Part shown: piece after piece, positions 53,516 through 62,393 of the stretch | How the letters are laid out: each line of letters opens with the position of its first letter | Numbering within the stretch: the first letter of the stretch is position 1 | From: Quadrisphaera sp. DSM 44207 | GTDB lineage: Bacteria > Actinomycetota > Actinomycetes > Actinomycetales > Quadrisphaeraceae | Direction of reading: 5' to 3' | Length of the DNA stretch: 64,000 bases | Assembly (NCBI RefSeq): GCF_900101335.1 | Contig: NZ_FNKA01000003.1 | Location: 186,001 to 250,000, forward strand | Notes under the pieces: generated by a model | Databases searched by the model: none | The model's input: only the letters and a program-made list of their open reading frames with translations | What the model was told of the DNA's origin: nothing | Translations under genes and position numbers: made by a program

Positions 53516-54787
53516 TCAGGCGCTGCCCCACCGCAGCGACCGGTACGCCGAGGCCGCGCGGGGGAAGAGGGCGTTCTCCTCGCGGTTGCGCTGCGCCGCG
53601 CCGCCGAAGCCCGTGAGCAGGCAGGCGGCGCTGCGCTCGTTGTAGTTGAACTGGCAGTCGTACACGTCGGTGCCGGCGGCGGCCATCGCCGCCAGGCGCG
53701 CGTTCAGGAGGGGGAAGAAGTGGGGGTTGTCGCCGCCGCCGCGCTGCGGCGACGCCTCGACGAAGTCGAAGGAGCTGTCGTACGAGCCGTACCTGAACAC
53801 GCCGTGCTCCGGGACGCAGAAGCCCTTCCTCTCCCGCCGTGCGCGCTCCTCCCAGTACCGCACGCCGAACGCGCCCTCGTAGCGGGCCCTCCAGCTCTCC
53901 AGCCAGTCCTCGACGCCGTCGGCCGGGTACCGCCCGGTGAAGTCGACGTCGTAGTGGTCGATCCCGTAGCGGTCGACGCACTCCTCGGCCGGGACCATCA
54001 GCTCCGGGTCCGGTCCGGTGCCGTCCCAGCCGCTGATGGGGTTGTGGCAGGTCGAGATGCGGGAGTCCACGGACTTCAGGGCGTCCGCGGCGCTGTTCCA
54101 CTGCGCGACGTACTGGGCGCACCCCTCCTCGGGGTTCCCGGCCGAGTACGCGGGGTTCTGGCCCGTGGGGTCCCCGTTCAGGGCCCAGGGGACGGAGGAG
54201 CTCGAGTTCATCTCCCACCCGAGGCACACGTCGACGCTGCCGGCGAGCCCGACGTCCACGAGCGCCTTCGCCAGGCGGGTGAAGTGGTGGGCGTACTGCC
54301 CCCGACGGCCCCCCGCGAGGGTGGCGAGCGAGCGGTCCGCCGGGAACAGCGGCACGGCGAGCGAGACGACCGTGCGCGGGTCGTCCTCGACGTACCGCGT
54401 GAGGTTGACGAGCGTGGTGTGCACCCCGGCGGAGCCCGTGGCGCGGATGCCGTCCCAGCCCAGGTCCGAGGGCAGGAACTCGCGGACGGCCGTCAGCCGG
54501 GTCGCGGGGTTGCCGGAGGCGCGCCACTGCTGGGCGCGCTGGTAGTCGTCGTAGCGGTCCGGGGAGGTGTTCGCGCCGCGGTAGAAGCCCGAGCGCCACA
54601 GGCCCGGCCCGCCGTCCCGGACGCCCTGGGCGTCCTGGGCGTCGCCCGCGCTGTCCGGGATGCCGCTGGCCCAGGGGTCGGAGCTCGCGGGCAGCGACGC
54701 GCAGACCACCGCTCCCAGGCCGAGCCAGGCGGCCCAGCGCAGGAGCTCGGCCCTGCTGGGGCCCGCACCCGCGCCCCGCTCGGGCAC
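53516..54787 (-). CDS. Second secreted GH26-like glycoside hydrolase
   Basis: 423 residues from a GTG at 54787. An N-terminal membrane/signal segment (LLRWAAWLGLGAVVCASLPA, ~15-34) is followed by a barrel domain with the same layout as the neighbouring GH26 protein. Candidate catalytic glutamates are E192 in VCLGWEMNSSSS and E327 in CVPEHGVFRYG. Overall similarity to the first glycosidase is low, so it is a diverged member rather than a recent duplicate. The start is uncertain, since the frame is open into the upstream cupin gene. It lies 10 bases after the cupin stop, suggesting one transcript. Confidence 0.8.
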   Translation of the reverse strand: MPERGAGAGPSRAELLRWAAWLGLGAVVCASLPASSDPWASGIPDSAGDAQDAQGVRDGGPGLWRSGFYRGANTSPDRYDDYQRAQQWRASGNPATRLTAVREFLPSDLGWDGIRATGSAGVHTTLVNLTRYVEDDPRTVVSLAVPLFPADRSLATLAGGRRGQYAHHFTRLAKALVDVGLAGSVDVCLGWEMNSSSSVPWALNGDPTGQNPAYSAGNPEEGCAQYVAQWNSAADALKSVDSRISTCHNPISGWDGTGPDPELMVPAEECVDRYGIDHYDVDFTGRYPADGVEDWLESWRARYEGAFGVRYWEERARRERKGFCVPEHGVFRYGSYDSSFDFVEASPQRGGGDNPHFFPLLNARLAAMAAAGTDVYDCQFNYNERSAACLLTGFGGAAQRNREENALFPRAASAYRSLRWGSA

Positions 54788-54797
54788 GGCCGTGCGC

Positions 54798-55235
54798 TCA
54801 GCGGTGGGACGACCCCACGGGGGTCCGCGCGTAGTCGTCGTCGAGCCGGACGATGTCGTCCTCGTCGAACGCTCCCCGGGCCACCTCGAGGATCCGGCCC
54901 GTGCGGGCGCCGGAGTTGCCCAGGCGGTGGTTCGTGCCGGCCGGGACGTGCACCGTCTCACCCGCCTGGGCGGACCAGGACCGCTCGCCCACCTGCACGT
55001 CGAGCGGGACGTCGAGGACCCGCCACGTCTCCGCGCGGTGGTCGTGGCGCTGGAGGCTGAGGCGGCAGCCGGGCTGGACCGTGATGATCTTCACGGTGAC
55101 CGGCTCGTTGAGGCAGAACTGCTCGAAGGCCCCCCACGGGCGCTGCTCCACGAGGACGTCGTGGACGGGGGTGTCGGCGGGGGTGCGGATGTCACAGGTC
55201 GACGCGGGGGTCGAGCTGGTCTCCGGCGGCGTCAT
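54798..55235 (-). CDS. Cupin, phosphomannose isomerase type II / GMP C-terminal domain
   Basis: 145 residues, a stand-alone cupin like the C-terminal domain of ManC/AlgA (bifunctional mannose-1-phosphate guanylyltransferase/phosphomannose isomerase). Marks: RPWGAFEQFCLNEPVTVKIITVQPGCRLSLQRHDHRAETWRVL (metal-binding His cluster) and GETVHVPAGTNHRLGN. It probably interconverts fructose-6-P and mannose-6-P for GDP-mannose, consistent with a mannose-containing polymer. No separate GMP gene is present here. The ATG has AGGAG with a 6-base spacer. Confidence 0.88.
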   Translation of the reverse strand: MTPPETSSTPASTCDIRTPADTPVHDVLVEQRPWGAFEQFCLNEPVTVKIITVQPGCRLSLQRHDHRAETWRVLDVPLDVQVGERSWSAQAGETVHVPAGTNHRLGNSGARTGRILEVARGAFDEDDIVRLDDDYARTPVGSSHR

Positions 55236-55418
55236 GCAGAGCTCCTACGGGGCGGTGCCGAGCGGGGTCCTTGGAAGGATGGACGACACCCACGACGGGC
55301 ACAACCCCCTGTAGCTTGATCAGTTACGCTGAGTGAGATTCACAGGTTCGGAAGCCCGTCCCGTCGTGTGGTCCCGCCGCAGCGGCGGGGCCGGGCGACC
55401 AGCCCCGCCGCGCGGTGG

Positions 55419-55613
55419 TCACTCGGTCGGCGGTGCCAGCGCCGTGCGGCGCGTGCCCTCGGGCCCGGTGTCCCCGGAGACCACGGGCGGGGCCTCGTCG
55501 CGGTCCAGCTCCAGGCCGGCGATCGGGTTGCCGGTGTCCGTGCCCTCCCCGGCGGACGTGACCTCCTCGGCGGCCACGTCGGCTGACGGCCGGTCCAGCG
55601 ATTCCTGGGACAT
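55419..55613 (-). CDS. Small acidic hypothetical protein
   Basis: 64 residues, hydrophilic and acidic, probably disordered (SQESLDRPSADVAAEEVTSAGEG at the start). Not recognised. A GAGGAGG ribosome site with good spacing before the ATG at 55613 is the main support. The longer frame upstream lacks such support. It stands alone between the cupin gene and the SDR pseudogene. Confidence 0.6.
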   Translation of the reverse strand: MSQESLDRPSADVAAEEVTSAGEGTDTGNPIAGLELDRDEAPPVVSGDTGPEGTRRTALAPPTE

Positions 55614-55698
55614 CCGTTCCCTCCTCTCGCGGCCCGCGCGGCGCGGGCCCCGACCAGTCAAGCAGCGCACCGGCGCCGCCGACACCGCACCCGACCGC

Positions 55699-56687
55699 TC
55701 AGCAGGCGTCGTCCCCCACCGGTCCGCCGGCCCGGGGCGGCTCGCCGCTCCCGGCCGGGAGGTGGGGCTCGACGAGCTGCTCGAGGACCTCCCACAGCCG
55801 CTGCTCGCGCCCGGCGTCGCAGGACTCCGCCGACGAGCGCCCCACCCGCCCGAGCTCGACGTACCCGCCGTCCAGGTCCGGGTGCGCCGCTCCCGCGGCG
55901 AGGGCGGTCAGGTGGTGGGCGGAGCGCCGGGGTGTGGTCCACCCGGGCAGGGGGGTCAGGGCGGGCAGGAGGTGGTTCCAGGTCCACAGCAGGGCGCCGC
56001 GCTGACCGCGCGCGAGCCCGGTGCCGGGCATCAGGCCGGGGTCGTAGGCGTTGACCCGCATCCGCCCACCGACGCGGGCCGCCCAGGCGTGCACCAGGTG
56101 GACCCCGGCGAGCTTGCTGGTGGCGTAGGCCCGGGCGCCGGCGCTGCGCTCGTCGGGGGCGTCGTCGGGATCGGGGCGCGCCAGCAGCGCCGGGTCCTCC
56201 CAGCGCGGGCGCGGGATCCAGCCGTAGGAGCGCCCGGGGCGGTGGGTGCCGCTGGAGACCAGGACGGCGTGCGCGCCCGGTGCGGTCGCGGCCAGGGTCG
56301 AGCGCAGCAGCAGGTGCTGGGCGACGACGTTGACGGCGAAGGTCAGCTCCAGGCCCTGAGCGCTGGTGCGGCGGCGGTCGGTCGTCTGCACGGCGGCGTT
56401 CAGCAGCAGCGCGGTGAGGGGGCCCCGGTGCGCTCGGCCAGGTCGCTGACCCGCCGCCCGGCGCGGGCGACGGCGTCGAGGTCGGCGAGGTCGGCCTCGA
56501 CGACGGACACGGCGCGGGCGCCGGCGTCGCTCGCGCGGCGCGCGGCGTCCCGCATCGCGGCGGCGGAGCGGCCGAGGAGGACGAGGTGCTCGGGCCGGCG
56601 GCGGGCAAGGGGCTCGAGCAGAGCGCGCCCGAGGCCGCCGGTGGGGCCGGTGAGGAGGACCGTCCCTGTGATGTCAGTGGCTGTCAT
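55699..56687 (-). pseudogene. Short-chain dehydrogenase/reductase disrupted by a one-base frameshift
   Basis: The N-terminal part (ATG 56687) reads TDITGTVLLTGPTGGLGRALLEPLARR, the NAD(P)-binding motif, down to DLAERTGAP, then runs off frame at a GGGGCCCCC run near 56430. One base more would continue ...LTALLLNAAVQTTDRRRTSAQG into the second frame. That frame carries NVVAQHLLL, VLVSSGTH, AYATSKLAGVHL (YxxxK) and AYDPGLMPGTGL, and ends at 55699. A loss of one C explains the break. It is either a real mutation or a sequencing error in a C-run. It is divergent from a TetR gene that probably regulates it. Confidence 0.88.
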
Positions 56688-56704
56688 GAAATGAGCATGG
56701 TTGA

Positions 56705-56719
56705 TGTCAGCCGCTGACA
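56705..56719. promoter_or_regulatory. Candidate TetR operator
   Basis: Inverted repeat TGTCAGC-C-GCTGACA between the SDR and TetR starts. A weaker, related TGTCAG-TGG-CTGTCA sits over the SDR start codon region (~56672-56686). Confidence 0.6.
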
Positions 56720-56729
56720 CAAGAGCGGC

Positions 56730-56735
56730 TATCCT
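56730..56735 (+). promoter_or_regulatory. -10 box of a probable leaderless promoter (TetR)
   Basis: TATCCT, 6 bases before the GTG at 56742. Confidence 0.5.
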
Positions 56736-56741
56736 GGCGCC

Positions 56742-57323
56742 GTGGGTCGGTGGACGACGGGGGCCCGGCAGCGCCTGCAGGCCGCCGCGCTGGAGCTGTT
56801 CGCCGAGCGGGGGTACGCCGCCACGACGGTCGCCGCGGTGGCCGCGCGCGCGGGGCTGACCGAGCGGACCTTCTTCCGCCACTTCCCGGACAAGCGCGAG
56901 GTGCTCTTCGCCGACGACCAGGCCCTGGTCGAGGGACTGCTCGCGGCGGTGCGCGACGCCCCGGACCCCACGGACGCCTGGGACGCGGCCCGGCGGGCGC
57001 TCGCCGCGATGGCGCGCGAGCTGGAGCCCCGCCGCGAGGAGCTGCGCCGGCGGGCCCGCGTCATCGCCGCCGACCCCGACCTGGTCGAGCGCGACGTCGT
57101 CAAGCACGACCGCGTGGTCACCGCCCTGGCGCGCGCGATGCAGGAGCACGGCGCCGACCCCGCCCGGGCCGCGCTGGCCGCCGCGGTCGCCGGCGCGGTC
57201 TTCCGGGTCGCCTACCAGGACTGGCTGGCCGCGCCCGGCGAGGACCCCGCGGCAGGCGGCCTCGCCGCGCACCTCGAGCGCACCGCCGACGACCTGGGGC
57301 GCTCGCTGTCCCCGCCTCGCTGA
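56742..57323 (+). CDS. TetR-family transcriptional regulator
   Basis: 193 residues. HTH at ~8-55 (RQRLQAAALELFAERGYAATTVAAVAARAGLTERTFFRHFPDKREVLF), C-terminal helical domain with RREELRRRARVIAADPDL. The GTG start follows a TATCCT box and has no ribosome site. It probably represses the divergent SDR gene through the 15-bp inverted repeat between them. If the SDR frameshift is real, its main target is dead. Confidence 0.94.
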   Translation: MGRWTTGARQRLQAAALELFAERGYAATTVAAVAARAGLTERTFFRHFPDKREVLFADDQALVEGLLAAVRDAPDPTDAWDAARRALAAMARELEPRREELRRRARVIAADPDLVERDVVKHDRVVTALARAMQEHGADPARAALAAAVAGAVFRVAYQDWLAAPGEDPAAGGLAAHLERTADDLGRSLSPPR

Positions 57324-57401
57324 CCCCCGGACCGCACCCCCGGCACCTGCACCCCCGGCTCCTGCGCTGCCAGCAGGCGCGCCGGGCCTCGCCGCGATCC
57401 C

Positions 57402-57842
57402 TCACCCCGCGCCGGGGAGCCCGAGCGCCAGCAGGACGGCGCAGGCGGCGTCCGCGGTCGCGGCGGCGACCCGCACCGAGTCCCACGCCAGCAGGCGGCG
57501 GTGCGCCGCCGCATCCCAGCCGCGCCCGAGCACGCGGTGCTGCGGCACGGCCCCGAGGGCGGTGACGACCAGGACCAGAGCGGTCGCCCCCGCGCACGCC
57601 CACGCCGCCGGCGAGCCCGGCCGGGCGGCGACGAGCACGGCGGCGGTGGTGACCTGCGCGGCGAACAGGGGCCCCACCAGGCGGCCGGTGCGGCGCGCGT
57701 GGCTGGCCTCGAGGGCGGGGAAGCCGGACGGGTGCGCGCGCCCGGCCGCGCCCAGCTGGGGGTAGACGACGACCCGCACCGTCCACTGGAACCCGGCGTA
57801 CGCGCAGGCGGTGACCAGGTGCGCGAGCGCGGCGGGGTCCAC
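57402..57842 (-). CDS. Small multi-pass membrane protein
   Basis: 146 residues with about four hydrophobic segments (ALAHLVTACAYAGFQWTVRVVVYPQ; LVGPLFAAQVTTAAVLVAA; GATALVLVVTALGAVPQHRVLG; AVLLALGLPG). The start HLVTACAYAGFQWTVRVVVYPQ and the mid-region TALGAVPQH resemble actinobacterial DUF1772-like membrane proteins, but I am not certain. GTG start. It is divergent from the next gene. Confidence 0.75.
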   Translation of the reverse strand: MDPAALAHLVTACAYAGFQWTVRVVVYPQLGAAGRAHPSGFPALEASHARRTGRLVGPLFAAQVTTAAVLVAARPGSPAAWACAGATALVLVVTALGAVPQHRVLGRGWDAAAHRRLLAWDSVRVAAATADAACAVLLALGLPGAG

Positions 57843-57931
57843 GCTGCCAGTGTGAGCAGCCGCCGTCGGCCGCTCGCACCGCCGGCCGGCCGGGCCGGTG
57901 GCCCGAGACGAGCGAGTCCCGAGGAGGTGGT

Positions 57932-58441
57932 GTGCGTGCAGGACCGCAGACGCTGGTGCTGTTGCTGGCCGCCACGGGGCTGGCAGTCGTGTGCCTGGTC
58001 AGCGTCTACGTGATCGGCCCTTCGCAGACGGTCCACCCCGACATCCTCCGCATCTACGCCTCCACGGCTCCTAGCCAGCAGGCCTCGCTCGTCGCAGTGG
58101 GCGGGCTGTGGTCAGCGTTCGCGGGTCTCGCGACGGTCATCGGCATGCGTTTGATCCGAAACGTGCACGCGGCCGAACCCGTCAGCGGGCACGCACTCGC
58201 TGTGAAGCGGTACCTCGTCGTCCTCGCCGGCGTCCTGGGTGCCGTGGCGACCAGCGCAGCTGTGCTGAGCTTCCCGGTCGGGCTGGGCGTCTACAGCCAG
58301 GCCCAGCGGCTGGGGATCGCCCCCCTGCAGGCGTCGATGAGCTCGATCGAGAGCAGCATCTTCACCGGCGGTCTGGTCCTGCTGGGGGCCGCTGCCATCG
58401 GACTGAGCTCCTACGGGCTGCCCGGCCGACCTCGGCGCGGG
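57932..58441 (+). CDS. Membrane protein without a stop codon in its own frame
   Basis: About 170 codons with four hydrophobic segments (LVLLLAATGLAVVCLVSVYVIG; ASLVAVGGLWSAFAGLATVIGM; YLVVLAGVLGAVATSAAVLSFPVG; FTGGLVLLGAAAIGLSSYGL). Start is a GTG after a strong GAGGAGG. Composition is less GC-biased than its neighbours. After the last helix the frame has no stop and would run 625 codons, across the whole next gene, to 59809. A one-base shift near the end would meet a TGA near 58443. I place the likely end there; a lost stop or frameshift is inferred. Function unknown. Confidence 0.55.
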
Positions 58442-58462
58442 CGTGAGCCCCAGGCAGGCGCC

Positions 58463-58480
58463 ACCGTCCCTCCGGACGGT
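58463..58480. terminator. Small hairpin between membrane protein and aminotransferase
   Basis: ACCGTCC-ctcc-GGACGGT, a 7-bp stem with a 4-base loop about 70 bases before the aminotransferase start. No T-run. Confidence 0.35.
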
Positions 58481-58550
58481 CCCGGCAGCTGCCGTGGCCG
58501 TCCAACGCCTGTGCGGTCACCGTCCGTGGGGCACCATGGAGGGCGTGCAG

Positions 58551-59762
58551 GTGACGCAGTCCAGCAAGCTCGCCGACGTCCTCTACGACATCCGCGGGCC
58601 GGTGCTGCAGCACGCCCAGCGCCTGGAGGCCGAGGGCCACCACGTGCTCAAGCTCAACACGGGCAACCCGGCGCCGTTCGGCTTCGAGGCGCCCGAGGAG
58701 CTGCTGGTCGACATGATCCGCACGCTCCCCTCGGCGCACGGCTACGGCGACTCCAAGGGCCTGCTCTCGGCGCGGCGCTCGATCGTGCAGTACCACGAGT
58801 CCAAGGGCCTGCAGGGCGTGGACGTCGAGGACGTGTGGGTGGGCAACGGCGTCTCCGAGCTCATCACGATGTCGCTGCAGGCCCTGCTGGACGACGGCGA
58901 CGAGGTGCTCGTGCCCGCGCCGGACTACCCGCTGTGGACGGCGGCGACCCGGCTGTCCGGCGGCACGCCGGTGCACTACCTGTGCGACGAGCAGGCCGAC
59001 TGGTGGCCGGACCTCGACGACATCGCCGCGAAGATCACCGACCGCACGCGCGCGATCGTGGTGATCAACCCGAACAACCCCACGGGGGCGGTGTACTCGC
59101 GGGAGGTGCTCGAGGGCCTCGTCGAGCTGGCCCGCCGGCACGGCCTGATCGTCTTCTCCGACGAGATCTACGACAAGATCCTCTACGACGGCGCCGAGCA
59201 CGTCTCGACCGCCTCCCTGGCGCCCGACGTCCTGTGCCTGACCTTCAACGGGCTGTCCAAGGCCTACCGGGTCGCGGGCTTCCGGTCGGGCTGGATGGTC
59301 GTGTCCGGGCCCACCCAGCACGCGCAGAGCTACATCGAGGGCCTGACGCTGCTGGCGAGCATGCGCCTGTGCGCGAACATGCCCGCCCAGCACGCCATCC
59401 AGGCCGCGCTCGGCGGCCACCAGAGCATCGACGACCTCGTGCTGCCCGGCGGCCGGCTGCTGGAGCAGCGCGACCGCACCTGGGAGCTGCTCAACGCCAT
59501 CCCGGGCGTCTCGTGCGTGAAGCCGCGCGGGGCCCTGTACTGCTTCCCGCGGCTCGACCCGGCCGTGCACCCGGTCGAGGACGACCAGCAGCTCGTGCTC
59601 GACCTGCTCCTGGCCGAGCGGATCCTCGTGGTGCAGGGCACGGGCTTCAACTGGCCCCGCCCGGACCACTTTCGCATCGTCACGCTGCCGTGGGTCGAGG
59701 ACCTCGAGCGCGCCGTGACCCGGATCGGGGCCTTCCTGGAGCGCCGCCGCGCGACGGCCTGA
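58551..59762 (+). CDS. PLP aminotransferase, AlaA-like (alanine/aspartate type)
   Basis: 403 residues, fold type I. Marks: LADVLYDIRGPVLQHAQRLEAEGHHVLKLNTGNPAPFGFEAP, YGDSKGLLSARRSIVQYHES, INPNNPTGAVYS, FSDEIYDKILYDGAEH and TFNGLSKAYRVAGFRSGW with the PLP lysine. Close in type to E. coli AlaA, which makes alanine from pyruvate and glutamate. The GTG at 58551 has GGAGGG 7 bases upstream; the in-frame ATG at 58536 lies before that site and is less likely. Confidence 0.95.
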   Translation: MTQSSKLADVLYDIRGPVLQHAQRLEAEGHHVLKLNTGNPAPFGFEAPEELLVDMIRTLPSAHGYGDSKGLLSARRSIVQYHESKGLQGVDVEDVWVGNGVSELITMSLQALLDDGDEVLVPAPDYPLWTAATRLSGGTPVHYLCDEQADWWPDLDDIAAKITDRTRAIVVINPNNPTGAVYSREVLEGLVELARRHGLIVFSDEIYDKILYDGAEHVSTASLAPDVLCLTFNGLSKAYRVAGFRSGWMVVSGPTQHAQSYIEGLTLLASMRLCANMPAQHAIQAALGGHQSIDDLVLPGGRLLEQRDRTWELLNAIPGVSCVKPRGALYCFPRLDPAVHPVEDDQQLVLDLLLAERILVVQGTGFNWPRPDHFRIVTLPWVEDLERAVTRIGAFLERRRATA

Positions 59763-59778
59763 GGAGCCGCGCGGCTCC
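59763..59778. terminator. Palindromic terminator between convergent genes
   Basis: Perfect 16-bp palindrome GGAGCCGCGCGGCTCC immediately after the aminotransferase stop and 17 bases before the metalloprotease stop. Without T-run, but placed to act on both transcripts. Confidence 0.55.
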
Positions 59779-59795
59779 GCGCGGGCAGGTGGGGC

Positions 59796-62168
59796 TCAGC
59801 AGGGCGTGAGGTCCGCGGCCGACGCCGCGACCGCCCGCAGGCCGCCCAGGACGACGACGCGCTCGGGGGAGAGCGAGCGCAGCGCCGCGGCGGTCGCCGC
59901 GGGCACGCAGGTGCTGTCCACGAGCAGCAGCGGAGCGCCGGCCGCTCCGGCCGCCGGCGCCCCGGCGAGCGCGTCGGGGAAGTCGCGCCCGGAGGTCAGC
60001 ACCACGGTGGAGGCGCCCGAGGGGTGCCCGTGCGCGGCGACGTCCGCGGCGGTGGCGTAGCGGTCCGCCCCGGCCCAGCGCTGCAGCGCGGCGTCCGGGA
60101 CGGCGGCCGCGACGGCGTCGCGCACGGCGTCGGAGACGGACGCCGTGCCGCCGAGCAGCACCACCCGGCCCGGCCGCAGGACGCGCAGCGCGTCGGCGGT
60201 GGGGGCGGGCAGGGTGCCCGGCGCGGACAGCAGCAGCGCGTCGCCGTTGCGCGCCGCGAGCGCGCCGCCGGCGAGCGCGTCGGCGTACCCGGTGCCCGAG
60301 GCGAGGAACACCGTGCCCCCCGCCCGGCCGGTCGTGCTCGCCGCCACCGCGGCGGTGTCGTACCGGTCGCGGCCGGACAGCCGCTGGGTCGGGGCGAGCG
60401 CCTCGAGCTGGGCGAGGACGGCGTCGGAGACGGCGCTGGTGCCGCCGACCACCCGGATCCGCTGCGGCGCCAGCCGCGCCAGCTCCTCGCGCACCCCGGC
60501 CGGCAGGACGCCGTCGCGGGGCACGAGCAGCAGCGGCCCGCCGGCGCCGGCGGCCACCTGGCCGGCGGCGAGGGCGTCGGGGAAGTCCTGCCCGGAGGCG
60601 ACGACGACCTCGCCGGCGCCGCCGGGGAAGCCGGCGCGCGAGACGGCCACGGCCGTGCCGTAGCGGTCCTCGCCGGAGCGGCGCACCACCGGCAGCGGCA
60701 CCAGCGGCGCGTCCTCGGGCCCTCCGGCGGTGGGCTCCTCGGGCTGCCCGGGGGAGGGCTCCGGCGTGGGCGCGGCGCCCCGGCGCAGGTCGACGGTGGC
60801 GCCGGCGCCGTCCACCGAGCGCACCGTCAGGTGCCAGCCGCCGCTGCCGAGGGCCGTGGTGGCGCCGACGGGCACGGCGGCCTGCAGGTCGGAGGACCAG
60901 CCGCTGCGCGGGGACGGCGTGGGGTCGAGCAGCAGCGTGGCGGCCGCGCTCGTGCCGACCTGGCGGCGCACGGTCACGCCCGTCTGCAGGCGCAGCCGGT
61001 TCGCCGCGGTGCCCAGGTGCGCGTCGGCGCCCGTGGCCGCGCGCAGCTCCACCCAGTACACCGCCCCGGTGCCGTCGTCCAGGCGCAGCGCGCGCAGGCC
61101 GCCGGAGGAGGAGACCGGGCTGAGCACCGCGGTGCCCGACCCGGCGGCGGCCGAGACGTCCTTGCGGGCGGCGGCGGGCAGGACGCCGAGGGAGTCGGCC
61201 TGGTAGGCGCTGATCGAGCCGGTCTGCCCCCACGAGTAGCCCATGACGTCGTAGTAGTCGCGGTAGGCGTCGGCGGTGCAGTCGCCGGTGGCGCCCTCCG
61301 TCGTCCCGTCGCACTGCAGGCCCCCGGCGTGGGAGAGGCCGAGGTTGTGCCCGAGCTCGTGGGCGATGACCGAGGCGTCGGCGTAGCGCGTGTACATGCG
61401 CCCGCCCGCGTCGACGCCGCCGCCGAGCTCGGCCAGGCCCGCGTAGCACCCGGGCAGCGACGAGGGAGAGCCGCTGACGTGCAGCAGCAGGTGCTTGCGG
61501 GGCCCCGGGGTCCAGCCGGTCAGCGCCGCGGCCTCGCGCCACATGGCGGTGGGGTCCGAGCAGGAGGACGACAGCGCCGTCCAGTCGCGCCGGCCGGTCA
61601 CCGACAGGCTCACGGCGCCGCCGGTCTGCGCCGACCAGTACGCCGAGACCGGGCCCTCCACGGTGCCGACGACCTGCTCCAGCGTCGCGGCGTCCCGCAC
61701 CGCGCCGCTGGGCACGGCCATGACGACGGTGACCTCGTGGCTGCCGGTGCTCGCCGCCGCCGTGGGGGTGGCGCCGGTGCCGCCGGTGCTGAGCACCTGG
61801 GCGGCGAGGACGTCGCGGGCGGGCTCCAGCTGCGGGTCGGCCGCGCCGTCCTCGACCTCCCCGCCGACGCGCAGGCGCACGGTCGCGCCCGTGGGCAGGG
61901 CCGCGACGTCCGCCGAGGGCACCCGCACCGCGTCCGCGCCGGTGTCGACCCAGCTGAGCAGGTCCAGGGCCTCCTCGGCGCCGTGCCCGGCGTCGTGCCC
62001 GGTGTCGGGGGCGTGCTCCTCGCCGTAGGCGCGCACGAGGGTGCCGACCACCGCCTGGCCGGCCGGTGCCGCGGCGCTCGCGGGCACGGCGGAGCCGGCC
62101 AGCGCGGTGGTGAGCAGTGCGGCGAGCCCCGCCAGCAGGGGGCGCCTGCCCGGGAGGGCGTTCGTCAT
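59796..62168 (-). CDS. Secreted zinc metalloprotease with three CW_binding_2 repeats
   Basis: 790 residues. The signal peptide is [22 protein letters not shown] (ending ~32). A propeptide-like region leads to a reprolysin/M12-like catalytic domain with [11 protein letters not shown] near residue 270 and the Met-turn [11 protein letters not shown] beta-rich domain (~310-470) and a Pro-rich linker ([11 protein letters not shown]) follow. Three CW_binding_2 repeats end the protein (~500-790: [42 protein letters not shown], each with an F/Y-[AP]-DAL motif). The repeats should anchor it to the cell wall. The ATG has AGGA with a 6-base spacer; the open frame upstream is a shadow of metG. Confidence 0.92.
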   Translation of the reverse strand: MTNALPGRRPLLAGLAALLTTALAGSAVPASAAAPAGQAVVGTLVRAYGEEHAPDTGHDAGHGAEEALDLLSWVDTGADAVRVPSADVAALPTGATVRLRVGGEVEDGAADPQLEPARDVLAAQVLSTGGTGATPTAAASTGSHEVTVVMAVPSGAVRDAATLEQVVGTVEGPVSAYWSAQTGGAVSLSVTGRRDWTALSSSCSDPTAMWREAAALTGWTPGPRKHLLLHVSGSPSSLPGCYAGLAELGGGVDAGGRMYTRYADASVIAHELGHNLGLSHAGGLQCDGTTEGATGDCTADAYRDYYDVMGYSWGQTGSISAYQADSLGVLPAAARKDVSAAAGSGTAVLSPVSSSGGLRALRLDDGTGAVYWVELRAATGADAHLGTAANRLRLQTGVTVRRQVGTSAAATLLLDPTPSPRSGWSSDLQAAVPVGATTALGSGGWHLTVRSVDGAGATVDLRRGAAPTPEPSPGQPEEPTAGGPEDAPLVPLPVVRRSGEDRYGTAVAVSRAGFPGGAGEVVVASGQDFPDALAAGQVAAGAGGPLLLVPRDGVLPAGVREELARLAPQRIRVVGGTSAVSDAVLAQLEALAPTQRLSGRDRYDTAAVAASTTGRAGGTVFLASGTGYADALAGGALAARNGDALLLSAPGTLPAPTADALRVLRPGRVVLLGGTASVSDAVRDAVAAAVPDAALQRWAGADRYATAADVAAHGHPSGASTVVLTSGRDFPDALAGAPAAGAAGAPLLLVDSTCVPAATAAALRSLSPERVVVLGGLRAVAASAADLTPC

Positions 62169-62380
62169 GGCGTGTCCTGGGCCCAGCATGCGGTCGGGTC
62201 GCCCGCTCTCGGCGGCGCCACGCCGGAGCGCCGTCGATCCCGGGCGCCCCGGAGCGCGGGAGCTGCGCAGCGACACGGGGCCTCCTCCGGACCGACCTGC
62301 TCGACGCAGCGGGGATCGGCGGGTCCGCGCCCGGGCTGGAGCCGGATCGCCCGACCGGCCCTCGTCACAGGTCCCCGCTC

Positions 62381-62386
62381 TAGGCT
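62381..62386 (+). promoter_or_regulatory. -10 box of a probable leaderless promoter (metG)
   Basis: TAGGCT ends 7 bases before the metG ATG at 62394. No ribosome site is present. Confidence 0.55.
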
Positions 62387-62393
62387 CCCCGGC

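Noticed and set aside
51700-54787. The two GH26-like genes as a recent tandem duplication
   Set aside because: They share only the catalytic layout; most of the sequence differs and the second lacks the C-terminal beta domain.
35764-55335. Recurrent AGTGA(C) motif upstream of several exopolysaccharide genes
   Set aside because: A six-base motif is expected about ten times by chance on both strands of 64 kb, and spacing to starts is irregular.
62169-62393. Possible riboswitch in the 226-base leader of the metalloprotease
   Set aside because: I looked for cyclic-di-AMP and SRP-RNA-like consensus motifs; only scattered GC matches were found and no convincing fold.
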